From: Bugula neritina
Lineage: Eukaryota; Bryozoa; Gymnolaemata; Cheilostomatida; Bugulidae
DNA length: 64,000 nt
Assembly (NCBI GenBank): GCA_964035545.1
Contig: OZ037768.1
Coordinates: 19,385,700-19,449,699 of the forward strand
Direction of reading: 5' to 3'
Position 1 is the first letter of the stretch. Every line of letters begins with the position of its first letter. Positions 39,071-49,700 of this stretch are shown one piece after another. The notes under the pieces were generated by a model, which worked only from the letters and a program-made list of their open reading frames with translations, made no database searches and was not told the origin of the DNA. A program made the translations under genes and the position numbers.

Positions 39071-39512
39071 ACGAAATTACTGCACTACCCGCAAGGAGCT
39101 GCTGGCAGTAATCAAGTCAGTGAAGCACTTCAGACCATACCTATATGGCAGGAAGTTCCGGCTGCGTACGGATCATGCCTCGCTGATCTGGTTGTGCAGG
39201 AGAGCAGAGCCCTCTAGTCAGGTCGCCCGGTGGCTCGAAATCTTAGCTGAATTCTCGTACCGGATCGAACACCGACTGGGCAAGAGACACAGCAATGCGG
39301 ATGGGTTGAGTCGCCGACCTGACGGAGGTTGCAAACAGTGTCTCAACATCGAGAGGAGGGATGGAGGTCCCCCACGATGTGAGTTGGAGACGCTGGCTCA
39401 TCACGGAGCACCGTTTGACTGGGATCAAGGTCAACTCAGGCAAAGAGTTGACGAGTCCCCGGAGGATGTACAAAACCTCCGCGCCAACCCTGTACTGGCC
39501 GGTAATGTTTGA
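39042..39512 (+). pseudogene. Retrotransposon pol fragment: RNase H, ends at in-frame TGA
   Basis: Joined directly to the truncated gag zinc knuckle. It shows the end of the RT connection (SKSLSPAERNY), the TTRKELLAV motif and RNase H motifs (TDHASL, HSNADGLSR). Protease and the RT palm are absent. The frame is the same as the integrase ORF that follows, interrupted by one TGA at 39510-39512, so pol carries one nonsense codon plus the large deletion. No start codon suits this piece; it would have been translated as part of a polyprotein. Confidence 0.85.
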
Positions 39513-39548
39513 GAGCTGAAGAAGCTCCAAGAAGAGCTGCCTGGAGTC

Positions 39549-41384
39549 GTGGCAGACATCTACCGGGCCAAAAAGGAAGGGCGACGACCCAGCGAGGAAC
39601 GCATACGACAGGGATGCGCCGAGTTCCGGCTATACTGTCAGCGTTGGGACTCGCTGCGGATCGGGCAGGATGGGTTGCTAACCATCTCTCTAGCTGCCAG
39701 CGGCAGACACCCGGGAAGGAAGAGGGTAGTCTGCCCCACAGCCATCCGCCGTGAGTTGATTTGGGATACTCACAAGCAGGCCCACGCAGGGGTCAAGCGA
39801 GTGATATCCAAATTACGACTCCGGTGGTATTGGCCGCAGATGGAGCGTGACGTCCGGCTCAGAGTCAAACAGTGTGAGATCTGCCAGGCCAGTAAGCATA
39901 GCCGCCCCCCTTGTGAAGCAGGACGGCGGAGGCTATATGCTGGTAGGCCCTGGCAGGTAGTCGCTGTAGACCTGGTCGGACCCATGCCCATGACCCCCAG
40001 AGGCAATAATTGGATCCTAGTACTAACCGACCACTTTACTAGGTGGGCGGATGCTCTGGCTATCCCAGATGCATCAGCCCCAACAGTGGCCAGGGCACTA
40101 GACCAACATGTATTCTGTTATTTTGGGCTTCCCGAACAGATACACTCTGATCAAGGCGCTCAATTCCAGTCTCAACTGATGAGCGACCTTTGCCACCTCT
40201 GGGGAGTAAATCAGAGCAGGACCACCCCCTACCACCCTCAAGGTAACGGGGTGGTGGAGCGCAACAACCGGATGCTAGGTGATGCGCTCCGGAGTCTCCT
40301 CCTTGGACGAGGTCAAGAGGAATGGGATACGGTGTTGCCGCAAGTCATGCGTGCATACCGTAGCACCCCACACACCAGTACTGGTGAGACCCCAAACCTC
40401 TTGATGCTCGGGAGAGAGACTCGTGTCCCTGACCATCTCACCTATCACGTTCCAGAGCAAGATAACTCAGTCCACGAGTATGCCAGTGAACTAGTGGAAC
40501 GGATGAAGGCCGCACACGATATACTGCGCCAACAGCAGTGGAAGGTGCGGCACGAAGATTCCGATGAACCACCTCTCTATCAAAGGGGAGATAAGGTGTG
40601 GATGGTCAATTACCGTAGGCGCCGCGGACAGGCTGATAAGCTGAAGCCTAAGTTCGTAGGCCCCTACGTGGTCGTCGAGGCTATGCCCAATCATACGTAC
40701 AAGATTGAGCGCTCAGGACAGGTGTCTATCCAGAATGAGTCTCGCTTGAAACCGTATTGGGCTAGCCCTGACGGAGTGGGAGAAGCCCCCCCGTTGTTAG
40801 AGCCCAGGAGGCAGACAACGACGCGCGGGCGACGGCGGCATGGACCTGAATACGAAGTGGTCATACCGCGGGAAGAAAACTTGGTGAGAGAGGAGCGGCA
40901 GCTTCTACCAACAGAAGCGTGTCCGCCACCGCCAAGTCTGATTCCATCACTTCCAGAAACCGAGCCGGTTCCGGAAGTGCAAACCCCCACGGAGGGAGGG
41001 GCTCCATCCGGAGAACAAGAAGAGGTGACTGCTGACGGTGAAGTAGAGACGCCATTAGAGGCCCCTACTAACGAACCGGCAAGCGTGTCACCCCCCCTAG
41101 AGAGGGGACAGCGTACGAGACAACCCCCCGCATACTTGAAAGACTTCGTATGTGACTGCGTTAAAAGCGGCACACATGAAAGTCTAGGGGAAAACCGTAC
41201 GAGAAAAGAATCGAGCAAATGTGGGAGTTGTCAACACCACGGAAATATCAACTTTTGTATCGGCGGAAGTAGAAACAAAATTCATCCGCCGGGTGCACAA
41301 AGTCTTAATCACGCACCCCAACCACGTTGCTCGATCTTTTCATACGCTGATGCAGTCAAGAGTAGACGTGTTTCTAAGCAGTAG
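39549..41384 (+). CDS. Retrotransposon integrase region
   Basis: A 611-residue open frame (first in-frame codon usable as a start is at 39549; the frame is open back to the TGA at 39510). It has an HHCC zinc-binding domain (H75, H79, C109, C112) and the catalytic triad D141, D201, E237 with 35 residues between the last two. A GPY-like module (KPKFVGPYVVVE) follows, then a long Pro/Glu-rich tail. Integrase inserts the DNA copy into the host genome. All catalytic residues are present, but without reverse transcriptase the element needs help from an intact relative. Confidence 0.9.
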   Translation: MADIYRAKKEGRRPSEERIRQGCAEFRLYCQRWDSLRIGQDGLLTISLAASGRHPGRKRVVCPTAIRRELIWDTHKQAHAGVKRVISKLRLRWYWPQMERDVRLRVKQCEICQASKHSRPPCEAGRRRLYAGRPWQVVAVDLVGPMPMTPRGNNWILVLTDHFTRWADALAIPDASAPTVARALDQHVFCYFGLPEQIHSDQGAQFQSQLMSDLCHLWGVNQSRTTPYHPQGNGVVERNNRMLGDALRSLLLGRGQEEWDTVLPQVMRAYRSTPHTSTGETPNLLMLGRETRVPDHLTYHVPEQDNSVHEYASELVERMKAAHDILRQQQWKVRHEDSDEPPLYQRGDKVWMVNYRRRRGQADKLKPKFVGPYVVVEAMPNHTYKIERSGQVSIQNESRLKPYWASPDGVGEAPPLLEPRRQTTTRGRRRHGPEYEVVIPREENLVREERQLLPTEACPPPPSLIPSLPETEPVPEVQTPTEGGAPSGEQEEVTADGEVETPLEAPTNEPASVSPPLERGQRTRQPPAYLKDFVCDCVKSGTHESLGENRTRKESSKCGSCQHHGNINFCIGGSRNKIHPPGAQSLNHAPQPRCSIFSYADAVKSRRVSKQ

Positions 41385-41408
41385 TTCAAACCATTTCACA
41401 TATTCAGT

Positions 41409-42485
41409 ATGTCTTACGACGACAGATCGTGGGGTGAGTTAACTATATCTTAATACGAAACTAGATTGCATCGCTCAGCTCTGACTCACTGAGTCAATCG
41501 AGCTGGAGATAGGTTAGTGAAATACCGTAGTAAGAACTCAGTTTGACTTAGAGATTTTCATAATCTCATTGCAATACGGTTCTATCTGACTATTCACTAT
41601 CATTAATCTCTACGAGGTAACTGAATTAGGAGTTGCCAAGCTGTTCAAGCTGACAACACAGCAGTGTAATGTACTAACACTGTTGAAACTTTTTCAGATT
41701 ACACTCGACCCGCTACAACCAGGGTACGGGATAGAACACTTCCCGCTCCGTATCCGGAGGACTATACTAGTGGCGACCGGCCTGAGCCACTACGCCGCCG
41801 TTGGCGGTGGGTGTCTCCACAAACCGAAGAAGAAATAGAAACAGCCTGGGGGTCCAGAGGACGGACGAGATGCCAGATCTGTGGTGAAGATTGCGCCTCC
41901 CACCGCTCCCTTAAACTACACGTCAATGCTCATCTCCTACTGACCTTCTGCCCCTGCGGGTACAATGATGTGTATCCCTACCCCGTCACCAGACACAGAG
42001 CGGCGGGCTGTTTCCCTGGAGAAAACTATGTGGTCGACGCTAAGCTGTACCCGGAGTTCCTCACATATATACGACCTCTGGTAAAGAAGGCCATGCTATT
42101 AGCCGTTCTATCCTCGGGGTTCCAACGTGTGTTAGACAACGCCCGCCAACAATCCCCGTTGGTGTCTGACCGCCCTCAAATTACATACACCCCCGAGGAA
42201 ACTACATATCCAGAAGAAGGAGAGATCTCCCCTACCCCGGCAAAGAGACGGACCAGGTCCCCCAGTCCACCCTTACGCCGCAGACGGACACCGTCCCCCG
42301 ACCCGGTACGACTAGCCACAGTAGAAGAACGCCTCCTACGATTACAAGAAGAGTTCACCCAGCTGGCACCAGACCTACTTAACACTACAACAGGACTCTT
42401 CCAGCTCAAGGGATCCGTATGCCGTATGAAACGGAAACTGCGTACATGCCAAGCCAAGCACCGGCGTGCCCAACAAGGACTCTAG
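41409..42485 (+). CDS. Retrotransposon third ORF, spliced, C2H2 zinc-finger protein
   Basis: Starts 25 bases after the pol stop. Exon 41409-41433 ends at a strong GTGAGT donor and exon 41698-42485 begins after a TTTTTCAG acceptor. The split codon closes in phase and gives 270 residues. Without splicing the frame meets TAA soon after the donor. The second exon has a classical C2H2 finger (CX2CX12HX3H starting CQICGED) followed by a second, irregular Cys/His cluster. A basic Arg-Ser-Pro stretch (RTRSPSPPLRRRRTPSP) comes next, then a leucine-rich helical end. It occupies the position of env but has no signal peptide or membrane segment. It may bind nucleic acid; role unknown. Confidence 0.7.
41434..41697 (+). 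other. Predicted intron in third ORF
   Basis: 264 bases between GGG|GTGAGTT and TTTTTCAG|ATT. It contains stops in the exon frame, so the third ORF requires removal of this segment. Splicing of an LTR element transcript to express a downstream ORF is known from errantiviruses and retroviruses. Confidence 0.6.
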
Positions 42486-42772
42486 TTAGACTACTCGGGG
42501 TACTCCAACTCTGCCTCTCGGGGGAAGCCCAGATGTCATGTAAATGTTTGACTGCTTAACAGGTTATCCCCTGTCTAACACCACAGCTAGCTAGTATTCC
42601 TCGTCTATCTACAGCTGGCCAATTGTATGCAACGGATCGTTATAATGACTCTGTCTATTATTATGTCTCTTCCTGTATATCATGTATTATTTTGTCCACT
42701 GATGTATGCAATTACTATTGAATGTTTTTTTATATATATATCAGAAAGATGGCTTTCTGCTGGTGGGGGCGG

Positions 42773-43078
42773 TGTGGTGGTTCGTGGAACTACCAGCAGC
42801 ACAACATGTAGGGTCGCGTAATTGACCCGGAACAATGGATAGCCAATTAGCGTAGTTGATAGTTAGCAGCAATTGTAGTTTCCCGCTGCTAACTCAGTCG
42901 AAGCTAGAGTGTGAAATAGATTAGATGTGTAACTTGTCGGAAATAATGTATCGTGTTTTTGTAATGTATAGTTGTGTATAAAATATACTCGTTCACTCGA
43001 CTTAGCCTGGTGTAGTTCTATACTAGATAAATAGACTCTCTGGATAGCATATCAACCCTAAATCTGAAAAACATAACA
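42773..43078 (+). repeat. 3' LTR
   Basis: 306 bases identical by eye to the 5' LTR, preceded by the polypurine tract at 42762-42772 and followed by the ATAT target duplication. Confidence 0.95.
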
Positions 43079-43082
43079 ATAT

Positions 43083-43749
43083 CCATCATTAAATAAAAAT
43101 TTTATTTATCAACTAATATTTTGTGGTCTAGACTTGGTTTATACCCCTGACAATGGTATGCAGTTTAGCCACGAATATGAATGAAATATATTTATGAATT
43201 TTAATTTTTAGCGAATTAATCATCTTGCACATTGCATGTGATATTAGTCTTATTATTTGCTCATCAGTTTAATATCAGTAAAACAGTTTGTCATTGTAAC
43301 TTGAGTGCAAAGAATGTTAAAATTGTTTGCAACATGTTACCAGCTTTTCTAAAAATAGTTCCACAAATAATTAACTTCCTTTCTCAAAAAAACTTCAAAG
43401 CTGCCTTGTTTTACTATACTTTTTTTTCAATTTTGTTCCGAAAAATTATTTGTCAAGCATGATATGCTGTTTTATCACTTTTCAAATTGCCAATGAAGTG
43501 TTGGCTATACTTGAACTTGTAAAAATCTCAATTGAAAAGTTGAAAATAAAATATTGAAGCAATGTGCTACAATGAAAGGATGCATAAAACCACTTCAGCA
43601 TTTGTCAGTCCTTTATAATGTTTTTATTAATTTATGTCTTTGTAAATTGCAGCCATATGAACTGTATGCCCTTCCAGCATGAATTGACTATTGCATGATA
43701 TAGTAGAATATTCTGGAATCTTCACTCTTCTGATTGGTTGTAGCTTGTG
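43083..43749. other. Spacer before TPR gene
   Basis: AT-rich. The 77-codon open frame at 43232-43462 has no recognisable motif and I do not call it. The last part is presumably the TPR gene promoter and 5' UTR. Confidence 0.45.
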
Positions 43750-46700
43750 ATGGAAAAATCAATGTCAGTCAAGTCTGTTCTAGAAAGCCTTTGTGTGATT
43801 GGTCAGAAGCAGTTGGAAAAAGGAAACCTGCATAAAGCGAAGGCGGCCTTTGAATACTTGTACAGGAAATCAAAGCATGTCAACAGTAAAGTATATGAAG
43901 AAGCAGCTCTGATAAATTTAGCCGCTACACACATAGAGGCAAACAAACCCGACACTGCAATCAACTGCCTCAAGACTGCAATTGGGCTCACAACTCCCAA
44001 TGCTAACTATGGTGATATTAATTATAACCTCGCTATTGCATATGAGATGTTGGATAATAAAAAGGAGGCTAGTAAAGAGTACGACCTCGCTATACAAGCT
44101 TACTCTCAGTTGACCCCAGTCACCTCGGATACTTTGGCCAATGCGGCAATCAAAGCTGGGATGTTACACATGAAACTAAAGCATTATAGAAGAGCAAACG
44201 AATGCTTTGACATATCCACCTCCAAACTGTCAGAAAACCCATCAGTCATTCAGCTGGCTTCTGTTTTGTGTCTCAAAGCGCAGTGCCTTGTGAAGTCTGA
44301 CAAAACAGTTAGTGAAGCTGTTCAGGTGTCTGAAGAATGTCTCAACTTGTGTAAATCAGAGGATCAAGATTCGTTTGTTGGTAAATCATTATCTTTGTCA
44401 TTATTTTTCAATCAAGTCTTGACTTTTGGTCAAGTCATTATCGTTTGGTCAAGTCATTATCTTTTCGGTCAAGTCATATTTTAAAAACTAAATATGATTT
44501 AAAGCGGTTATCCAGATTTTCAAAGAACCGTTGTTTCTACAAAATTTAAAATTTTGAAATTAATAGAATGGGAATTTTTTCGTTTCATTGCATGACTACC
44601 TTATTTTCGTTACGTATCTACTTGTTTTATGTGCGGTTTGCATTTATGATGGCGTGAAGTTTAGCTTGTATTATAGATGAAATAAACTTTGATTTGCTAT
44701 TTTACAGTAAACCTATGCAACGAGCTGGGCCTTGTGTTCACCCAAAGTAAGCAGTATGAGAAGAGTGTGGAATGTTTTCAGTTAGCACTGAAAGTTATAG
44801 AACATCTAGGAGAAGGTGTGGTACCGAAGGCTAAAGAAGCTGCAATATTGCAAAATTTAGGAGCTGTTTTAAACTCTTTAGGAAAATTCAAGGCAGCTAT
44901 TGCTTACAGCCTCCGAGCTGCCGATATTTATGGTAGGTTAATGCTACTGTACATGTTATACAGAGTCATATTTTTGTGTTACACAAATACGCGCTCGAGC
45001 TGGCTTGCTCCCTCACACACACCCACACGCCACACACGACCCACACTTTTTTTCAAAAGTAGTGCAATTCTGTGATGATGGTAACCACACACACTTTTTA
45101 AGAATAGTACAAGCGTAGCAATTTGCTTAATAAATTATATTTTGTAATAATTGTAACCTCATCTTTCTAGCAATAATAAATTTTGCTTTCTTATGTTTTT
45201 AGTAAGCCTGCATAAGCAACTTTATAGTTGTGTTACTTCGGTCACTATCAGCTAAGATATGCCTTCCACACATCATCTGGTGACAGTTGTCAATAAAAAT
45301 GTTTAGCACATGTATGATATTTTAGGTATGACTGGAGTGCGTAGCTGCCAGTGCCACTGCTTTCTCAACATTGGTTTCAGCTACAGTCAGATAAAATCAG
45401 CACAAGCTGGAGATGAGTGTGAGCAGTACTACCACCACGCTTGGCTTGCTGCCAAAGACACAGGTAATAGTCTCCGGATGTTACTTTTAGTAGGTGCGTG
45501 GAATGTTACTGTTACTCTCTGTTTTGTCTTGTCTAATAAAATCTTCTGTTATGATACCCTTTCTTACTAGCCGTGAAAGTTATTTACCATTGTCAGTATA
45601 CACTTATTAGTTTTTAATGAAATAGATTGTGATTGAATTTTCTTGAACTTAGAGTTTACTTTGTGTTTCTGTAGTGTGGAGTTTACCCAGAAGTTCATGT
45701 GGTGTAATGGTTAGAGTAGGGCCAAACGACGCGGGTTACCCACTCGGGCAACATGCGGGAATCCCGTTTAGCTGAAAATTAGCGTAGGGCCACACGAAGC
45801 GTTTTACACGTGCGTGACATGCGAGAAATCCCGTTTAGCCCAAAAATTGGACGTCGTGAGCGGGATTTTCATTTGTCTAACATGCTGAGCTAGAAGTGTG
45901 GGAAGCTCGTGCGTGTTTGATCTAATTGGTTTATTATCATTTAGCAAGCACAATTTTTTTATTTCAATTTGAGGTTTTAGCTTTTAGCGAAATGAATTAA
46001 AACAGTTTCATATAATTTGCATTTCTGCTTTTATAATATCTAAAGTCACTTTGCCGATGACGTAGTTTTATAAACAAACGTCTGTAGGAGAGCAGTAAAG
46101 TTTAACGCTAACATCATTGGCTAATAAATTTTTGCACTCACAACACACGCACTGTGTGTGGCAGGTTTATGTGGGTACGGGTAAGGGTTTTCTCGCACGT
46201 CACGCGCGTATAAAACGCTTCGTGTGGCCCTATGCTTAGACTGTTGTGTTCGGGTTTTCATGCAAGTAGCATGCTGAGCAGGGAGTGCAGCAAGCCCGTT
46301 TGGATTTGATCTATTTGGCTAATCACCATTTAGCGAGTACAGTTTTTTTATTTCAATTCACGTTTTCATTTTTAGTGAACTGAAATAATACAGTTTCATA
46401 TAGTTTGTATTTCTGCTATTATAATATCTAAAGTCACTTTGCCAATGACTTAGATTTAAAAACAAACGTCTGTAGGCGAGCAGTAAAGTTAAGCCCTAAG
46501 ATTATTAGCTAAAAAATTTCTGCACCCACAACCCACGCGTTCCTGGGACAAGTTTTCGAAAATTTGGACTCGCATGCAGGAAACCTGAGTCATATGGCCC
46601 TACACTTAGCGCGTTTGTTTGCAAGCCAGAGGTCTCTGGTTCGAATCTTAGTAGAGGCAAAATTTTATAGTTTCCAGATTTACCTGTGACTAGGTTGTCT

Positions 46701-49700
46701 GCTGTGACTGTTTGTAGGATTAGTACGTGACCAGTGGCAAGCATGTGAAGGTTTAGCTGGTATATCTCTGTACAAAGGGCAGATTGACAAGGCTATAAGA
46801 TTCTACCAGAGCGCTGTAGGCATGTGTGCTGTCACTGGCTCCAATGCCTCGGAGCAGGAGAGACTGGTCAGAAAGTTGTCTCTTGTGCTACGATTGAAGC
46901 AGTCTGCAAATTCTGCTTCTTCAGCCGGTACTTAAGCTCTTACTATGCGTATTTGTTAGGATTGGATACTTCTAGCTAGGTCTTGTTCTAAAATAAAGCT
47001 TGATAGCTACTAGATAAAGAATTTTATACTTTATTTGTCTATACAATCACATTTAGTAGTAGAGAAATTAGGATAGGCTAGGTTCTTAAAATTTCTTTAT
47101 AAATTTTGGTTTAGGGCTCGCTTAAAGTTCTTGTGAGAGGATAACTTCTTTTGCTACAATTTTAATTTAGCACACAGTCTTTTCTCAGTTTCTCTATTAC
47201 TGCACCTACCTCTATACAATCATTGCAACAGGCGATGACTGTTAAGGTAGTTAAATATCTCAACTTGATAATTGAGTTATAATAGTTTAATTTGATTACT
47301 AGCAGATAGATTAATTGGACTAGTTTTAAATTATCACTATCTACAGACTAGTCAACTTAATAATAGTCAAATCAGTTGTAAAATTGAGAAGACGTGCATC
47401 AAGGTTTTATTGAATGGAACGATTATTCTAGCAGGTTCTCAGGTGCCTAACTTATCTCCTGCTGCTGTCACTACTACTGCCACTACTGCTGCCATTACTG
47501 CTGCCGGTTATCTATCTTCTCAGTATGTAACACCAGTACCAAGTACACCTGCACTACCTTTTCAGATATCAAACTCAGTAAGTTTGCACTCTGGCGTTTT
47601 AAGATATATTATATTTACTAAATCTTAGAGTGAAAGTATAAACTGTTTTTTCTTCGAAGTTTGTATTATGGGACAATTTGTTGCTGAAATGCTGAGTTGT
47701 TGAAAATAATGGAAAATATCATGGTTTTTTTATTTTTCCCAAGTTGCCATTGTATAAATTTAATTCCCCGTTGAAAATTTCTGTATTTTGGATTACCTTG
47801 TATTTGTATTTGTATTTAGAGCCATTCTCTCACATGACAAATCTCAAGTCAAAATGCACTTCATCTGATATCATGTAATAGGTTAAACTTGATTTCTCAT
47901 TTACACTTCTTGTTTTGCGCTGCGTTCTCTGTCTAATTTTAATATCTACTGTTTGGCCTTCACTATCCACTCCTTCATCATTTACCCCTCTCAATTTAGT
48001 CATCACTATCCACTCCTTTCTATCTAGTCTTTACTACCCACTCCTAGCTATCTGATCTTCTGCATCCACTCCTTCCTACCTAATCTTTTCTATTCTCATT
48101 CTAAGTCTAGTTCTCATTATCCGTTCTTCATTATTTACTCCTCACTATCCAGACTAGCACTTTGTTTCAGCACTCTTCTGCAGTCATCTTGGCAACTTCT
48201 GCTGCTGTTAGACCTACTGTAGATGTCAGCACCTATGCAGGACACAACAATGACACTGGTCTTTACGGTGGAAAAAAGAGAAAGCGCAAACGTTTCTCGT
48301 GAGTTATAATTGTATTTGAATTTGCGTAAGCTCTTGCAGCCATGATCTGTTAGTTGAAGCACGGTCTAATGTACACTTAGTCATGTATTTTAATCCTGGC
48401 TGGGCCATCGGTGATGTCAGAATAATAATAGTTGCTGTGCCACAGTATGCTTAAAAGTCCTTTCATCATAGCTTCTTACGAGGATGGAGACTTTAATCAA
48501 ACATGAACATTTTTATTTTCTTCGGCTCTTGCATGTCTGTAATGGAATAATAAAATCGTTTTATAATGTTTTGCCAGGCGGCGCTCTAAACAAGAAGGTC
48601 ATGCTTTACATGAGCCAGTGCATCGAGGATTGGGCACATATAAGTCTATAGATGGAGAAGGGAATCTCCATAATTTTCCTGGGGATTACATGTATGTGTC
48701 TTGTGCAATTTAGCTCATATGCTGTTTTCCATATGTAATAATTAGTCATTGCACACTTAAGATATGATAGCTTTGTTATTAAGAGAGCACCTATTTAGGA
48801 AACAATTACTCCTTCTATTAACTAACATCACTAGAATTATTATTATGATAATATAAACTAGAAAACGTTTGGTAAATCTGTATTTAATACATAAATTCTC
48901 TGTTGCTAAAATGGTTTTAATAGTTTTATGTGTAGGTTAGAATCGTATGTTTATTAGCTTCACAGAATCTTAGAAATTATGTTTTAATGTCTTTTTTGAT
49001 TTGATATTTTGTGCACTGGCTTGATTTTAACAACAAAAGCTGTCTTCTGATGCTATGAATATAATATAAGTATTATAGTATATAAGGTGTTTACTGGGTT
49101 GGTTCTTTGCTATACAATGTTTATTGATGGTCTTAGTTTGTTTCATAAGGCATTGCTCTGCAGTAACATATTTCATTAGCTGACCTTTCACTGTACTTTC
49201 TTAGAGTGAACAAAGGAAGAAGAAGACACTACAACCATGACGATGCTTCCAGTATTGTTGTTGGGTTAAAAATCAAAGGGTTAGCTGTCACTCTTGAGGA
49301 ACCAGAGTGAGTAGATTTTGCTCAACTTCTATAGCCTCGATTTGCTACTAATATTGTTATTTTAAAGGTTGTTTTAAACTGTGCATACTTTGACATATGC
49401 TGTTCAAATCGCTATCATAATAATTTTTCAGCCTCTCATAATTAGTCTATTGTAACTTAAGAATGTAAATTCCAATGTTGAAGATGTTGAATGTTCGGAT
49501 AGAGCAATATCAAAATCTGCATAACGAATATTTGCGCTCATAAAAATGACTAGAGTAAAAAATATGTTTGAAATTTGTTTAATCCCAATCATTGCGTACA
49601 TAGTATGCTGGTGTTGAATCATATCCTATAGCATTGTAACTAAACCAACAAGCTTCTAACTTTAAATTCAAAATTTTATATCATGTCATCAAGCAGACAA

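Larger units (their letters stand above)
37831..43078 (+). mobile_element. Ty3-like LTR retrotransposon, internally deleted, identical LTRs
   Basis: Two LTRs of 306 bp (37831-38136 and 42773-43078) show no difference by eye. They begin TG, end CA, and are flanked by ATAT at 37827-37830 and 43079-43082. The primer binding site at 38138-38155 (TGGTGGCAGCGGTGGGAT) is an 18-base complement to the 3' end of a leucine tRNA including CCA. A purine tract (GGTGGGGGCGG) precedes the 3' LTR. Inside are gag, then an abrupt jump into RNase H, integrase with a GPY-like module, and a spliced third ORF. Protease and reverse transcriptase are missing. The interior is much GC-richer than its surroundings. Order RNase H before integrase places it in the Ty3/Gypsy group. 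Confidence 0.93.
45674..46672 (+). mobile_element. tRNA-derived SINE interrupted by nested MITEs
   Basis: The left half (45674-45713) has GTGGTGTAATGGTTA, and the right half (46609-46672) continues GCGCGTTTGTTTGCAAG with the B box GGTTCGAATC. Together they match the SINE at 21551. An 892-bp MITE block with TTA duplication separates them. It is in intron 3 of the TPR gene. Confidence 0.75.

Noticed and set aside
40691-41218. 175-codon minus-strand open frame
   Set aside because: Shadow of the GC-rich integrase tail on the plus strand.
43232-43462. 76-codon plus-strand open frame
   Set aside because: No motif, biased composition and no splice context linking it to the TPR gene.
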